Shown: piece by piece, positions 47,115 to 57,845 of the stretch
Position numbering within the stretch: position 1 is the stretch's first letter
How the letters are laid out: every line of letters starts with the position of its first letter
Assembly (NCBI RefSeq): GCF_020229735.1
Contig: NZ_CP083455.1
Location: 1,143,001-1,207,000 of the forward strand
Length of the DNA stretch: 64,000 nt
DNA from: Deinococcus taeanensis
GTDB lineage: Bacteria > Deinococcota > Deinococci > Deinococcales > Deinococcaceae
Direction: 5' to 3'
The notes under the pieces: generated by a model
Seen by the model: the letters and a program-made list of their open reading frames with translations, nothing else
Told to the model about the DNA's origin: nothing
The model's database searches: none
Made by a program: the position numbers and the translations under genes

Positions 47115-48256
47115 GTGCGCCTCAGCAGGCTCAGGCCCAGCACCGCGAACACCACGTTCGCCAGCCAGACGCCCGCCTCGGGAAGTCCAGGAACAGCGCC
47201 GGCCAGCGTGAGGCCCAGAAAGAACAGCAGGTAGTACGCCACGGCCAGCAGCAGCGCCAGACCCAGCGCGACGCCCAGCGTGCGCCCATACCGCAGTGCG
47301 AACGGCAGGGACGCCAGAGCCAGCACCAGATTCGCGAAGGGCAGCGCGAGCTTACGGTTCAGCGTGACCCGCGCCGAGACGCGCTCCTCGGCACTGACGC
47401 CGGGTGCGGTCAGGGCCGTGATCAGCTGCGCCCACCCCTGCGCGTCTGCACCCACAGCGTCGGCGTACCGGGCCAGCGTTTCCTTGCGGCTCAGGCCGGT
47501 GTCGAGCGTCAGGGTGGCCTGCGCGCTGTCCGGGAGGACCACACCGGGAAACGCCGTGCGCAGCGCGCCCGCAGCGAGCAGCGGATTCAGGCCCGGCGTG
47601 CGCAACGTCCGCTCGGCCGCGGCGAAATTCACCTTGAAGCTCGCGTAACCTTTCAGGGTGAGTTTGCGGTTCTCGTAGGTGCCGCTGTCGGCGAAGGTCA
47701 GCGTGCCCCGCTGATGGCTGCCCGCCTCCCAGCGCTCCAGGCGCACGCCCGTCATGCGGCGCGTGGTGTGATCATAGCCGCGCATGGACAGCGTGAGGTT
47801 GTTGCCCAGGTCCACGGTCTTCCCCACAAGCTGCTGAAGTCCGGCGCCCGTGAGAACGTCCCAGTACAGGCCGCGGGTCTCGACGTTCGCCCGGGGGGCC
47901 ACCCACAGGCTCAGCCACACGGACAGCGCCGTGACCAGCAGCGCCAGGACCGCGGCGGGCCGCGCGGCCTGGTTCAGGCCGATCCCGCCCGACTGCACGG
48001 CCACCAGTTCTCGCTCGTTGCTCATCCGGCCGAACGCCACCACGGTCATCAGAACCACGGCCATGGGCAGAACCTTCACCAGGGTGTCGGGCACCTGGTA
48101 CGCAATCCAGCGGCCGACCAGCGTCACGGGAACGCCCTGGAGCCACTGGCTGGAGATGAAAAAGTACCCGAAGCTCAGGACGGCCGTGAACAGCAGCGTG
48201 CCGGCCAGCAGGGGGGGCAGCAGTTCCGCCGTGACGTAACGGGTCAAGCGGGTCAC
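47111..48256 (-). CDS. LptF/LptG family permease (YjgP/YjgQ)
   Basis: 381 residues, a component of an ABC exporter for lipopolysaccharide or related lipid. VTRLTRYVTAELLPPLLAGTLL is the first membrane helix, and RWIAYQVPDTLVKVLPMAVVLM is typical of LptF/G. A soluble beta-jellyroll-like domain occupies about 95-255. Three helices at the C-terminus (MALPFANLVLALASLPFAL, ALLLAVAYYLLFFLG) complete the fold. The GTG is coupled to a 13-codon upstream ORF (GTGA). Deinococcus lacks classical LPS, so the cargo may be another envelope glycolipid; the glycosyltransferase next to it fits. Confidence 0.88.
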   Translation of the reverse strand: MTRLTRYVTAELLPPLLAGTLLFTAVLSFGYFFISSQWLQGVPVTLVGRWIAYQVPDTLVKVLPMAVVLMTVVAFGRMSNERELVAVQSGGIGLNQAARPAAVLALLVTALSVWLSLWVAPRANVETRGLYWDVLTGAGLQQLVGKTVDLGNNLTLSMRGYDHTTRRMTGVRLERWEAGSHQRGTLTFADSGTYENRKLTLKGYASFKVNFAAAERTLRTPGLNPLLAAGALRTAFPGVVLPDSAQATLTLDTGLSRKETLARYADAVGADAQGWAQLITALTAPGVSAEERVSARVTLNRKLALPFANLVLALASLPFALRYGRTLGVALGLALLLAVAYYLLFFLGLTLAGAVPGLPEAGVWLANVVFAVLGLSLLRRT

Positions 48257-48294
48257 CGCGGACCTCGGGCGTGGGGAGCGGTGCGGCGAGCCAT
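48253..48294 (-). CDS. Leaderless upstream mini-ORF coupled to the LptF/G gene
   Basis: 13 codons (MARRTAPHARGPR) starting 7 nt after TACGCT. Its TGA overlaps the GTG of the LptF/G permease (GTGA, 48253-48256). It is a leaderless upstream frame like that before the TPR gene. Confidence 0.45.
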   Translation of the reverse strand: MARRTAPHARGPR

Positions 48295-48347
48295 CCGGGT
48301 CAGCGTACGGCAACGCTCCCGGCCGCTGCTGGCGCGCTCGCCTTCAC

Positions 48348-48776
48348 TCACCCTTTGGCAACCGCGAAGAGAATCGTGGCTTCCGCCGCGAGTTCCCCGT
48401 CCACCTCGGCGCGGCAGGTGGTTTTGCCCAGGCCGCGGCGCAGGAACTCCAGTTTCACGTGCAGGTGCAGCTGATCGCCGGGAATGACCTTCCGTTTGAA
48501 GCGGGCGCCGTCCACACCGGCGAGGTACCCGACCGAGCCGGGCTCCAGCTGCCCGTGCAGGCAGAACATGCTGGCCTGCGCGAGGGCCTCGATGATCAGC
48601 ACGCCGGGCATCACGGGTTCCTGTGGAAAATGGCCCGGAAAGAACGGTTCGTTGATCGTGACGTTCTTCAGCGCGTGCACGGTGCCGTCCTGCACCGACA
48701 GAACGCGGTCCACGAGCACAAAGGGAAAGCGGTGCGGGAGGGTCTTGAGAACGTCTTGGATCAGCAGGGGGTCCAT
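48348..48776 (-). CDS. fabZ: 3-hydroxyacyl-[ACP] dehydratase
   Basis: 142 residues; dehydrates 3-hydroxyacyl-ACP in fatty-acid elongation. HRFPFVLVDRVLSVQDG near 16 and NEPFFPGHFPQEPVMPGVLIIEALAQ near 43 hold the catalytic His and Glu. The hot-dog fold length is right. GGAGC sits 5-6 nt before the ATG. It is flanked by the LptF/G gene downstream and mreB upstream on the same strand, but the terminator-like hairpin at 48813 separates it from mreB. Confidence 0.95.
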   Translation of the reverse strand: MDPLLIQDVLKTLPHRFPFVLVDRVLSVQDGTVHALKNVTINEPFFPGHFPQEPVMPGVLIIEALAQASMFCLHGQLEPGSVGYLAGVDGARFKRKVIPGDQLHLHVKLEFLRRGLGKTTCRAEVDGELAAEATILFAVAKG

Positions 48777-48812
48777 GGGGTGCTCCTTGCGGGGAAGAGG
48801 GAGTGAAAAGAC

Positions 48813-48839
48813 GGGAGAGGCGCGTGGCGGCCGTCTCCC
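48813..48839 (-). terminator. Candidate terminator after mreB
   Basis: GGGAGA / TCTCCC (6 bp) separated by a GC-rich loop, followed on the minus strand by GTCTTTTC. It lies between the mreB stop (48884) and the fabZ start. Confidence 0.45.
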
Positions 48840-48883
48840 ATCTGTCTCAAATGAGCCCGGGGCGAGGGCCCGGAGCCGGCGTG

Positions 48884-49924
48884 TCAGCGGCGCAGGTAGT
48901 TGTCGCTGCTGACGAGCGAGTCGCCCAGCACGGGGATCATTTCCAGCGCCATGCCTGTGCCGACCGCGACGGCCTCGATGGCGTTCTCGGCCACCGCCAC
49001 GGGAATCCCGGTCGTCTGGCGCAGCAGCTCGTCGAAGTTGCGCAGCAGGCTGCCGCCGCCGGTCATGACGATACCGCGGTCAATGATGTCACTCACCAGT
49101 TCCGGCGGCGTGATTTCCAGCACCCGCTTGACGCCCTCCACGATCTTGGTGACCGGCTCGGACAGCGCCTCGACGACATCGGTGGAATCCAGGCTGATGG
49201 TCTTGGGCAGACCGTTGACCAGGTCGCGGCCACGCACCTCGGCGGTCAGGTTCTCGGCGTCGTCGAGCAGCATGGCCGCCCCGACTTTCACCTTGATCTC
49301 CTCGGCGGTGCGTTCACCGATCAGGACGTTGTGCTTGCGGCGCACGTACCGGATGATGCTCTCGTCGAACTCATTGCCGGCCACGCGCAGGGACTCACTG
49401 ACCACGATGCCGCCCAGGGAGATCACGGCCACGTCGGTGCTGCCCCCGCCGATGTCCACGACCATGCTGCCCACCGGCTCGGCGATTTTCAGGCCGGCGC
49501 CGATGGCAGCCGCGAGCGGCTCCTCGATAAGGAAGGCGCGTTTGGCATTGCTGTGCAGGGCGGCACGCAGCACGGCGCGTTTTTCCACGTCGCTGACGTT
49601 GCTGGGTACCCCCACCATCAGCTGAGGTTTGAACCCGAACAGGCGGCCGGCGCTGCCCTGCACCTTCTGCAGGAACATGGTGATCATCTTCTCGGTCAGG
49701 CCCTCGTCGGCGATCACGCCGTCCTTGATGGGTCGCACGGCCACGATTCCGCCGGGGGTGCGGCCGATCATGCGGTAGGCTTCCTCACCCACGGCCTTCA
49801 CCTGTTTGCTGTCGCGGGCCATGGCGATCACGCTGGGTTCCTGGAGAACCAGGCCGCGGCTTTTGCTGTAAATCAGGAACGTCGCCGTTCCAAGGTCAAT
49901 TCCAATGTCTTCTGACAGCCTCAC
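48884..49924 (-). CDS. mreB: Rod shape-determining protein MreB
   Basis: 346 residues, actin-like ATPase filament under the membrane that organises wall growth. DIGIDLGTATFLIY at the N-terminus is phosphate loop 1, and VVDIGGGSTDVAVISLGG near 158 is phosphate loop 2. The adenosine box VMTGGGSLLRNFDELLRQTT near 290 completes the family. The true start is the GTG at 49924 with GGAGG 5 nt upstream; the in-frame ATG 14 codons upstream lies in the promoter leader (TACGAT). Single gene in this region; no MreC/MreD follow. Deinococcus cells are cocci or rods, so the exact shape role is open. Confidence 0.95.
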   Translation of the reverse strand: MRLSEDIGIDLGTATFLIYSKSRGLVLQEPSVIAMARDSKQVKAVGEEAYRMIGRTPGGIVAVRPIKDGVIADEGLTEKMITMFLQKVQGSAGRLFGFKPQLMVGVPSNVSDVEKRAVLRAALHSNAKRAFLIEEPLAAAIGAGLKIAEPVGSMVVDIGGGSTDVAVISLGGIVVSESLRVAGNEFDESIIRYVRRKHNVLIGERTAEEIKVKVGAAMLLDDAENLTAEVRGRDLVNGLPKTISLDSTDVVEALSEPVTKIVEGVKRVLEITPPELVSDIIDRGIVMTGGGSLLRNFDELLRQTTGIPVAVAENAIEAVAVGTGMALEMIPVLGDSLVSSDNYLRR

Positions 49925-50005
49925 ACTCGCCTCCGGTACAAACCCCCCAATCGTAGCACGCACCATGAGGGCCGCCTAAAAGGGGCCTCATGCACGGCGG
50001 AGCTG

Positions 50006-50311
50006 TCAGGGCCGCGGTTTCACGTACGCCGCGAGCGCCGCAAGCAGGCTGGTGAGCAGCATCATGGTGAACGCCTGCGTCACGCCCGACCAGCCACTCA
50101 GGCCCAGGGTTTCAATCAGCGTGCGGGCCACGGCCCCCAGCGAACGCAGCCACAACGGACCGTTCGCGGCGAGCGCCGACAGCAGCCCCAGGGACAACAG
50201 ACCCAGGGCCGCGGCGCCCAGGAACAGCAGCACACTGAGCAGCAGCAGGGCCACGCGGCCCGGAGAGAAACGGTGGACAGGCTGAATAGGGGGGGCTGAC
50301 TGCTCGGCCAT
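50006..50311 (-). CDS. Small membrane protein, unknown function
   Basis: 101 residues with two or three membrane helices (residues 19-45, VALLLLSVLLFLGAAALG; and 78-95, FTMMLLTSLLAALAAYV). Its N-terminus is polar and Pro-rich. The ATG at 50311 follows TACAAT by 7 nt (leaderless). It is upstream of mreB in the same direction by 81 nt, so a partner of the wall system is possible but not shown. Confidence 0.65.
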   Translation of the reverse strand: MAEQSAPPIQPVHRFSPGRVALLLLSVLLFLGAAALGLLSLGLLSALAANGPLWLRSLGAVARTLIETLGLSGWSGVTQAFTMMLLTSLLAALAAYVKPRP

Positions 50312-50399
50312 CGGGTGAATTGTAAAGCCGATCCCGGGCGGCGCAGTGAGGCTCTTCACAGGGCGTGCCGGATGCAGCGCGGCTGGCTACACTCTGGGC

Positions 50400-50645
50400 G
50401 TGACCCTGCCCGCCCGTGTACGCGTGACCCGTCCCCCCCTGCCCCTCGCCCCGGCCCTGAAAACCGCCGCGGCCCGCCTGTGCCCCGGAGCGCCCCTGGA
50501 GGCGCTCAGTGCCGCCGCGCTCGCCATCGCAGGCGGCAGCGTGATCGGCGCGCATCTGCGCTGGGCGTCCGGAGAGGCCGCAGGGGTCGACTCCGGATGG
50601 CGCGGGCGTGGCATCGAGGAGGCGCTGGCCTCCGCCGTGGCCTGA
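50400..50645 (+). CDS. Short protein with GNAT-like C-terminal motif
   Basis: 81 residues from a GTG, 6 nt after TACACT. The C-terminal VDSGWRGRGIEEALASAV looks like the acetyl-CoA-binding motif of GNAT proteins but the rest of the fold is absent, so this may be a relict or a very small derivative. Divergent from the small membrane protein. Confidence 0.5.
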   Translation: MTLPARVRVTRPPLPLAPALKTAAARLCPGAPLEALSAAALAIAGGSVIGAHLRWASGEAAGVDSGWRGRGIEEALASAVA

Positions 50646-50712
50646 ACGGAGCGGCGGAGAATCGGGACACGCCCCCCGGAGAACCTAACGCCCGTTTGGT
50701 AGCCTGGGCGAC

Positions 50713-51885
<1,173 letters not shown>

Positions 51886-52354
51886 GGCTCACGTAGGGAA
51901 AAGGCGCGTGCAGGTCAGGTCCGGCGTGCGCCTCATCATGGCAGCCGGAACTCAGTCTTCGGGTAAGGATGCTCCTGCCGTTCCCGCCCATGTCCTGTCC
52001 TGCCTGAACAGGACGTCACCCGCGATGGGGTACGAACGAACTCCCCGCCAGGACGGGGGAGGCCACCCCATGCCTGCCGGAGGTGCTGGGGCCGCCCTGA
52101 TGCGAGAGGAGTGGACCACGTATGAGCGAGCAGGCCCGGCCATCACTCAGGCACCGTCCCTCGGGCAGTATGGCCGGGAGACGCAGCACGGAGCCGGACA
52201 GTGCGCAGACCCGCACACCGGCCGGAAAAAACAGCTGCCCCCGCGGGTCAGGCTCGCTGTCGGGCCGGTCGCGGCGCACCTCGGCCGCGAAGGTACGCGC
52301 CCCTTCATGTGCACGCCACTCGCGTCCGCTTCCGGGCGCGCACAATGCTCAGTG
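51886..52354. other. Stretch of about 470 nt before the channel gene
   Basis: No confident gene. A 77-codon Arg/Ser-rich frame at 52122-52355 ends TGA overlapping the ATG of the channel gene (TGATG), but its composition is that of random GC-rich DNA. A box CACAAT at 52341-52346 is a candidate -10 for the channel gene. A short inverted repeat GTCCTG / CAGGAC lies near 51990-52012. Confidence 0.4.
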
Positions 52355-53356
52355 ATGCTCCGGCACCTGCTCTGGATTCCCGGCGCGATCATGGTGATCG
52401 CCGTCCTGTTCGACCTGCTCGTGACCTGTATTCAGTCCGGTGAGGGTCGCCTGAGCCGCGCCGTGCAGAGGCCCCTGTACGGCCTGCTCGGCGCCGCCGC
52501 CCGCCTCACCGGTCGCCGGACGCTGCTCGCCTGGAGCGCGCCCCTGCTGATCACCGGAACACTCACCGCGTGGATCATGCTCGCCTGGGTAGGATGGACC
52601 CTGGTGTTCTGGTCACAGCCCGGCGCCCTGACCGGCGCGGACACCGGGCAGAACACCACCTTGATCGCCACGTTCTACTTCGTGGGGTACACCCTGAGCA
52701 CCCTGGGCCTCGGTGAGATCATCGCCCCGCAGCCGTTCTGGCGCATCCTGACCGACATCGCGGCCATCAACGGCTTTTTCGTGCTGACTTTCGCCATCAC
52801 ATTCATCGTGCCCATGGCGCAGATCCGTGCCGACCGGCGCGAACTGGCCCTGCACCTGTACCGGGCCGGGCCGGGCGCGCAGGCGCTGATCCTGCAGGCG
52901 TACACCGACCACGACCGCGGCCTGCTGAGCCTCACCACGGACCTGCACCACCTGCTCAACCGACTGGACGCCGCGCACCTGAACTCCCCCTACGTGCACC
53001 GCTTTCATGACCGTGACCACCGCGATGCTCTGGACCTGAACCTGCCGGCGCTGGGCGAAGCGCTGCTGATTCTGCAGGGCGCGCTGCAGGGGGAACCCAC
53101 GCCGGGCCTGCGCCGCGCGCTGGCGTGCGTGGACAGCCTGACCCGCACCTTCGAGCGGGCGCAGCCGCACCTGACGCTGCCCCCGCCGCCCCCGCCGGAC
53201 CTGACGCTGCTGCGCGCCGCTGGCCTGCCGCTGGTGAACGATGAGGCCTTTCACGCGTTCCTGCGTCCCCACGCGGCACTGCGCCGGCGGCTGCATGCCA
53301 TGACCGCCGCCGGGCAGTGGCGCTGGGCGCAGGTGGCCGACCCCGACGGAGCGTAA
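52355..53356 (+). CDS. Two-helix ion channel with atypical selectivity filter
   Basis: 333 residues. Helices near 8-24 and 63-86, a pore helix near 103-112, and a further helix near 136-155 make an Ion_trans_2-like pore. The filter region TLSTLGLGE (113-121) matches the layout of K+ channels but replaces the usual G-Y-G with G-L-G and ends in Glu. The C-terminal 180 residues are soluble and helical with a Pro-rich stretch (PPPPPPD). The ion selectivity is uncertain. The ATG at 52355 follows CACAAT by 8 nt; longer in-frame extensions to 51908 are unlikely. Confidence 0.8.
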   Translation: MLRHLLWIPGAIMVIAVLFDLLVTCIQSGEGRLSRAVQRPLYGLLGAAARLTGRRTLLAWSAPLLITGTLTAWIMLAWVGWTLVFWSQPGALTGADTGQNTTLIATFYFVGYTLSTLGLGEIIAPQPFWRILTDIAAINGFFVLTFAITFIVPMAQIRADRRELALHLYRAGPGAQALILQAYTDHDRGLLSLTTDLHHLLNRLDAAHLNSPYVHRFHDRDHRDALDLNLPALGEALLILQGALQGEPTPGLRRALACVDSLTRTFERAQPHLTLPPPPPPDLTLLRAAGLPLVNDEAFHAFLRPHAALRRRLHAMTAAGQWRWAQVADPDGA

Positions 53357-53378
53357 GGGGACCGAGCACACGGGGACG

Positions 53379-54518
53379 TCAGTCCCGGGCGTGCCGCCGG
53401 ATCAGGTCCTCGCGGGCGATCACAGCCAGGCGCGGCACGTGCTGCTTGCGTGGGTCGGAGACGCCGTACGCCCGGCGGATCACACGTGACCACCACGTCA
53501 GCGCGCGCCGCCGTCCGGGCGGCAGGTCCAGCACCGTGAAGCCGTACAGCGCCAGCACGTCCGAGAAGATGCTGATGCTGAACACAGCTGTTGCCGCGTT
53601 CCACTCCGGCTCGTCCCGCACGGCCCGCGCCAGGTCCCGCACGGAATGCGTGATGATCCGCCGCCCTGCCAGGGGCCGCTCGGCGAGTTCCGTGAGGCGG
53701 GCGCTGTCCAGGTGAAACTCCACCAGCCGCTCACCTCGGCGGACCCGCTCGCCGCCCGGGAGCGCCACGTCGGCCAGCGGATAGGAGGCCATGCCCACCC
53801 GGAAGAGGCTGCTGGCGTGCGCCCCGACGCGGCGAATCCGGCCCACACGGTCGTACAGCACGTCCACGAACTGCAGGGCGGTGGCCGGCAGGTCCCGTGG
53901 CCGTTCCGGACGCAGGCCGCGCAGCCCGGACAGTCCCCGCACCTCGTACCCGCGGGCCTTCAGGTCGCCTAACAGGGCCGGAAGCGCTTCGGGAAGCCGG
54001 GGGTCGGTGCCGCTCAGATGCGCCAGCGCGCCGGGCCGCACGCCGGGAAGCACCAGCTGCCTGTCCGCCCACCGGCCCTGCACCTGCCCCGCCGTCAGCG
54101 CAACGCCCCACCGCCAGGACAGCAGCGCGGCCACCACGGCCGGCACCGGCCCTGCCAGCCGCAGACCCGGCGCTGCACTGCCAGGAGGCACCACCCGCAG
54201 GGCAGGCCACCATGTCCAGGGCCACCAACCCACCCGGACGAACGGCACCACATCGTGCCCCTCCTGGGCCGCCTGCGCGGCCAGGCCCGGGTGGCGCCGC
54301 GCGAGGGGCGGCTCGAAGGCGAAGGTCACTGTCACGCCTGCCGTGCGCAGCGCCGCGAGAACAGCCGGGGTCACAGCCGGGTCCGGTCCGCCCTCCAGCA
54401 GCAGCCCCAGGCCCGGCTGGGCGCTGCGGGCCCGCCGGAGGGTCCCCAGACCCGACCAGCGCCACACCCTGTCTGCCGCCCACGCGGCTGCCACGCCTGC
54501 CCACCACCGTCCCCGCAT
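53379..54518 (-). CDS. Degenerate NodB deacetylase-like protein with C-terminal YkoP-like region
   Basis: 379 residues. Residues 36-120 align with the NodB fold of the deacetylase at 45244 (PDPAVTPAVLAALRTAGVTV against PDPATTPAVLDALRAAGVHA), but the TFDDGPD motif is LLEGGPD and the HxxxH zinc motif is missing, so it cannot deacetylate. The C-terminal 150 residues (YDRVGRIRRVGAHASSLFRVG, LVEFHLDSARL, ARAVRDEPEWNAATAVFSIS) resemble the YkoP domain of Bacillus, a suggestion only. The ATG at 54518 follows TACAGT by 7 nt. Convergent with the channel gene by 22 nt. Confidence 0.7.
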   Translation of the reverse strand: MRGRWWAGVAAAWAADRVWRWSGLGTLRRARSAQPGLGLLLEGGPDPAVTPAVLAALRTAGVTVTFAFEPPLARRHPGLAAQAAQEGHDVVPFVRVGWWPWTWWPALRVVPPGSAAPGLRLAGPVPAVVAALLSWRWGVALTAGQVQGRWADRQLVLPGVRPGALAHLSGTDPRLPEALPALLGDLKARGYEVRGLSGLRGLRPERPRDLPATALQFVDVLYDRVGRIRRVGAHASSLFRVGMASYPLADVALPGGERVRRGERLVEFHLDSARLTELAERPLAGRRIITHSVRDLARAVRDEPEWNAATAVFSISIFSDVLALYGFTVLDLPPGRRRALTWWSRVIRRAYGVSDPRKQHVPRLAVIAREDLIRRHARD

Positions 54519-54562
54519 GACCGCCACTGTACCGCCTGAGTGTGGGTGCAGCGGGAGCCGCT

Positions 54563-56014
54563 TCAGGGCATCACGATCAGCTGCGCGCCCCAGCGGTCCA
54601 GGCGGTCGTGCTCCCCCTGCGTGCTCAGCGTCATCCCTGCCGCACTGAACTGCGCCACCTGCGGCGAATCCACGCGCCACGACGGCCAGCCGGGTGAGCC
54701 CGTCCGCACAAACGCCGCCCATGCGGTCTGCATGGCTTCGGCCAGCCGGGTGCGCCCGCCGCGGTCCGCACCGCGCAACACGCCCGAGGCCAACCCCATC
54801 GGGCGGGGCCACAGGAACAGCAGTTCCATGCCGTGCGCGGCGCCCAGCCCGAACAGCGGGGTGCCCCAGTCGAACCGGTACCGGAAGGCCGGTACGTCCG
54901 GCGGGTGCGCGGCCAGCTGCGCGTCATTGCCCGCGTGAAAGAACATGTCGGTTCCCAGCGCCACCAGGCCGTCCGGTGTGTCCGGGTAGCAGTCCAGGAC
55001 GCGTGAGGCGCCCCCGGGTGTCAGCTGGCCCTCCAGCACGCGGCGAAGGAGCGCGCGGTCCGTGCGGGGAAACACCCGGTCCGGAAGCTTCACGAACAGC
55101 GAGTACTCATCCCGGTTGGCGCCCAGCAGCAGCGGCACCGGCGCGACCGGCCTGGCCAGCAGGGCGCTCATGGTGGCTGGCAGCACCTGCCCGTCCAGAA
55201 CCGGGCGGGAGTTCAGGTGGCGCGCCCGGACGCGTTCCAGGGTGTGCAGCGCCCCCACGAAAGCCGCCGGGGGCAGCGTCCAGAGTCGTTCGCGCGTCGC
55301 CCCACTCACCCCGAGGGCCCTGGCGTACGCCTGCGCGAGCTCCAGGCTGTTGTCCAGCGTGCTCACCTGGTTCAGTCCGCCACTCTGCAGCGCCGCGCCA
55401 CTCACGAGGGGCGCCAGGTCAGGGTCACGCAGCATCAGCGCGCACGCCACGGCCCCCGCCGACTCGCCGGCCACCGTGATGCGCGCCGGGTCCCCGCCGA
55501 ACGCCGCGATATTCCGGGCCACCCAGCGCACCGCGGCCCCCTGGTCCTGGTACCCGGCGTTCGGCGTGAACCGCTCGTCCCCGAACAGCCCCCCGAAGTT
55601 CGCGTAGCCCAGTGGGCCCAGCCGGGAGTTGACGGTCACCACCACCACGCCCCGCCGGGCCGCGTACTCCCGGCCGTCGTACAGGCGGCCACTCCCGGCC
55701 CGGAACGCGCCCCCGTGAAACCACACCAGCACCGGGTGCCCCTCCCCGTGCGGGGGCGCCCACACGTTCAGGTGCAGGCTGCCCTCCAGCGACCGCGCCA
55801 GCGTCACCGACGGATCCAGGGGTTGCAGCACGTCCGGCGCGAACGCCGACGCGTCACGCACCCCGCGCCACTCTGCGGGCGGGGCAGGCGGCGCGAACCT
55901 CAGCGGGCCGCGGGCCGGCGCGGCGTACGGCAGGCCCAGCCACGCCAGAGCGGGTTGTCCGTTCTGGGCGCGCACAACCCGCCCCGCCACCCGTCCCGTG
56001 TCCGTCGCGCGCAC
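54563..56014 (-). CDS. Carboxylesterase type B
   Basis: 483 residues, alpha/beta hydrolase. The oxyanion region is VLVWFHGGAFRAGSG near 98; the nucleophile is in VAGESAGA (S185); the acid is E303 (NRDEYSLF) and the base H394 (AAHGMELLF), in the order of the type B esterases. No signal peptide is visible, so it may act in the cytoplasm or need another export route. The GTG at 56014 is 30 nt after the HolA stop; the start codon is weakly supported. It is the last gene of the run with HolA and the kinase. Confidence 0.88.
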   Translation of the reverse strand: MRATDTGRVAGRVVRAQNGQPALAWLGLPYAAPARGPLRFAPPAPPAEWRGVRDASAFAPDVLQPLDPSVTLARSLEGSLHLNVWAPPHGEGHPVLVWFHGGAFRAGSGRLYDGREYAARRGVVVVTVNSRLGPLGYANFGGLFGDERFTPNAGYQDQGAAVRWVARNIAAFGGDPARITVAGESAGAVACALMLRDPDLAPLVSGAALQSGGLNQVSTLDNSLELAQAYARALGVSGATRERLWTLPPAAFVGALHTLERVRARHLNSRPVLDGQVLPATMSALLARPVAPVPLLLGANRDEYSLFVKLPDRVFPRTDRALLRRVLEGQLTPGGASRVLDCYPDTPDGLVALGTDMFFHAGNDAQLAAHPPDVPAFRYRFDWGTPLFGLGAAHGMELLFLWPRPMGLASGVLRGADRGGRTRLAEAMQTAWAAFVRTGSPGWPSWRVDSPQVAQFSAAGMTLSTQGEHDRLDRWGAQLIVMP

Positions 56015-56044
56015 GACCGGGGGCCGGGCGTCACTGCAGCGCTC

Positions 56045-56947
<903 letters not shown>

Positions 56948-57845
56948 GCCGGGGCCCCCTCCACGGGCGGCAGGGGGGGAGGCTCAGCGCCGCGCGCGCC
57001 TCGCACAGTTCCGCGTACATGCGGGCCGCTGACTCCGGCCGCTCGGACCGGTCACGGGAGAGGCTGCGGCGCAGCAGGTCATGCAGCGGCTCCGGGCCGG
57101 GCAGGTCCGCGCGCCGCTCGTGAATCCCGGCCAGCCAGCCCAGGGCGTCCTCGTACGGCGGGTGGCCGGCCAGGCAGTCGAACAGCAGCACGCCCGCCGA
57201 GTACAGGTCGCTGCGCGGGTCCCCCCGCACGCCCAGAAACTGCTCGGGCGCCATGAAGTGCGGGGTGCCCATGCGCGTGCCGCTGTGAATGTCCAGCGGC
57301 AGGGACCCGGCGTGACTCATGCCGAAATCGATGACCCTCACGCCGGGCAGGGCGGCCTCCCCGCCGGCCAGCAGGACATTCTCCGGTTTCAGGTCCTGAT
57401 GCGTGACGCCTCCGGCATGCAGCGCCGCGGCGGCCGCGAGAACCCCCGCCGTGACCTGCGTGGCTTCGTCCACGTTCAGTAGTTCGCGTTCCAGGCGTTC
57501 GCGCAGAGTGCCGCCCGGCACAAACGGAAAGATCAGCTGCGTGCGCGTGAACGTCAGGGGGGACACGATCAGCGGGTGCTGGACCAGGGCGGCCACGCGG
57601 CCTTCGTGCTCAAAGCGGGCCCGGGTGTCCGGGTCGCCGGCCATCAGGGTCTTGACGAACACGCGCTGCCCGCGCCAGATGGCAAGCTCGCTGCGCACGC
57701 CGGCGCGTTCGGCCAGCACGGTCCGGTCGGTCAGGGTCTGAGGGGCGCTGAGGTCAGGACTCACTGGCGTTAAGTCTTTCACATTCCTTCTCCGGGAAAG
57801 CAGACTGGAGAACACTGTAGCGCTCCGGCCCGTCTGCACGCGCGT

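Noticed and set aside
51908..52354. Extension of the channel protein to 51908
   Set aside because: The extra residues look like translated intergenic DNA and the first membrane helix begins right after the ATG at 52355.
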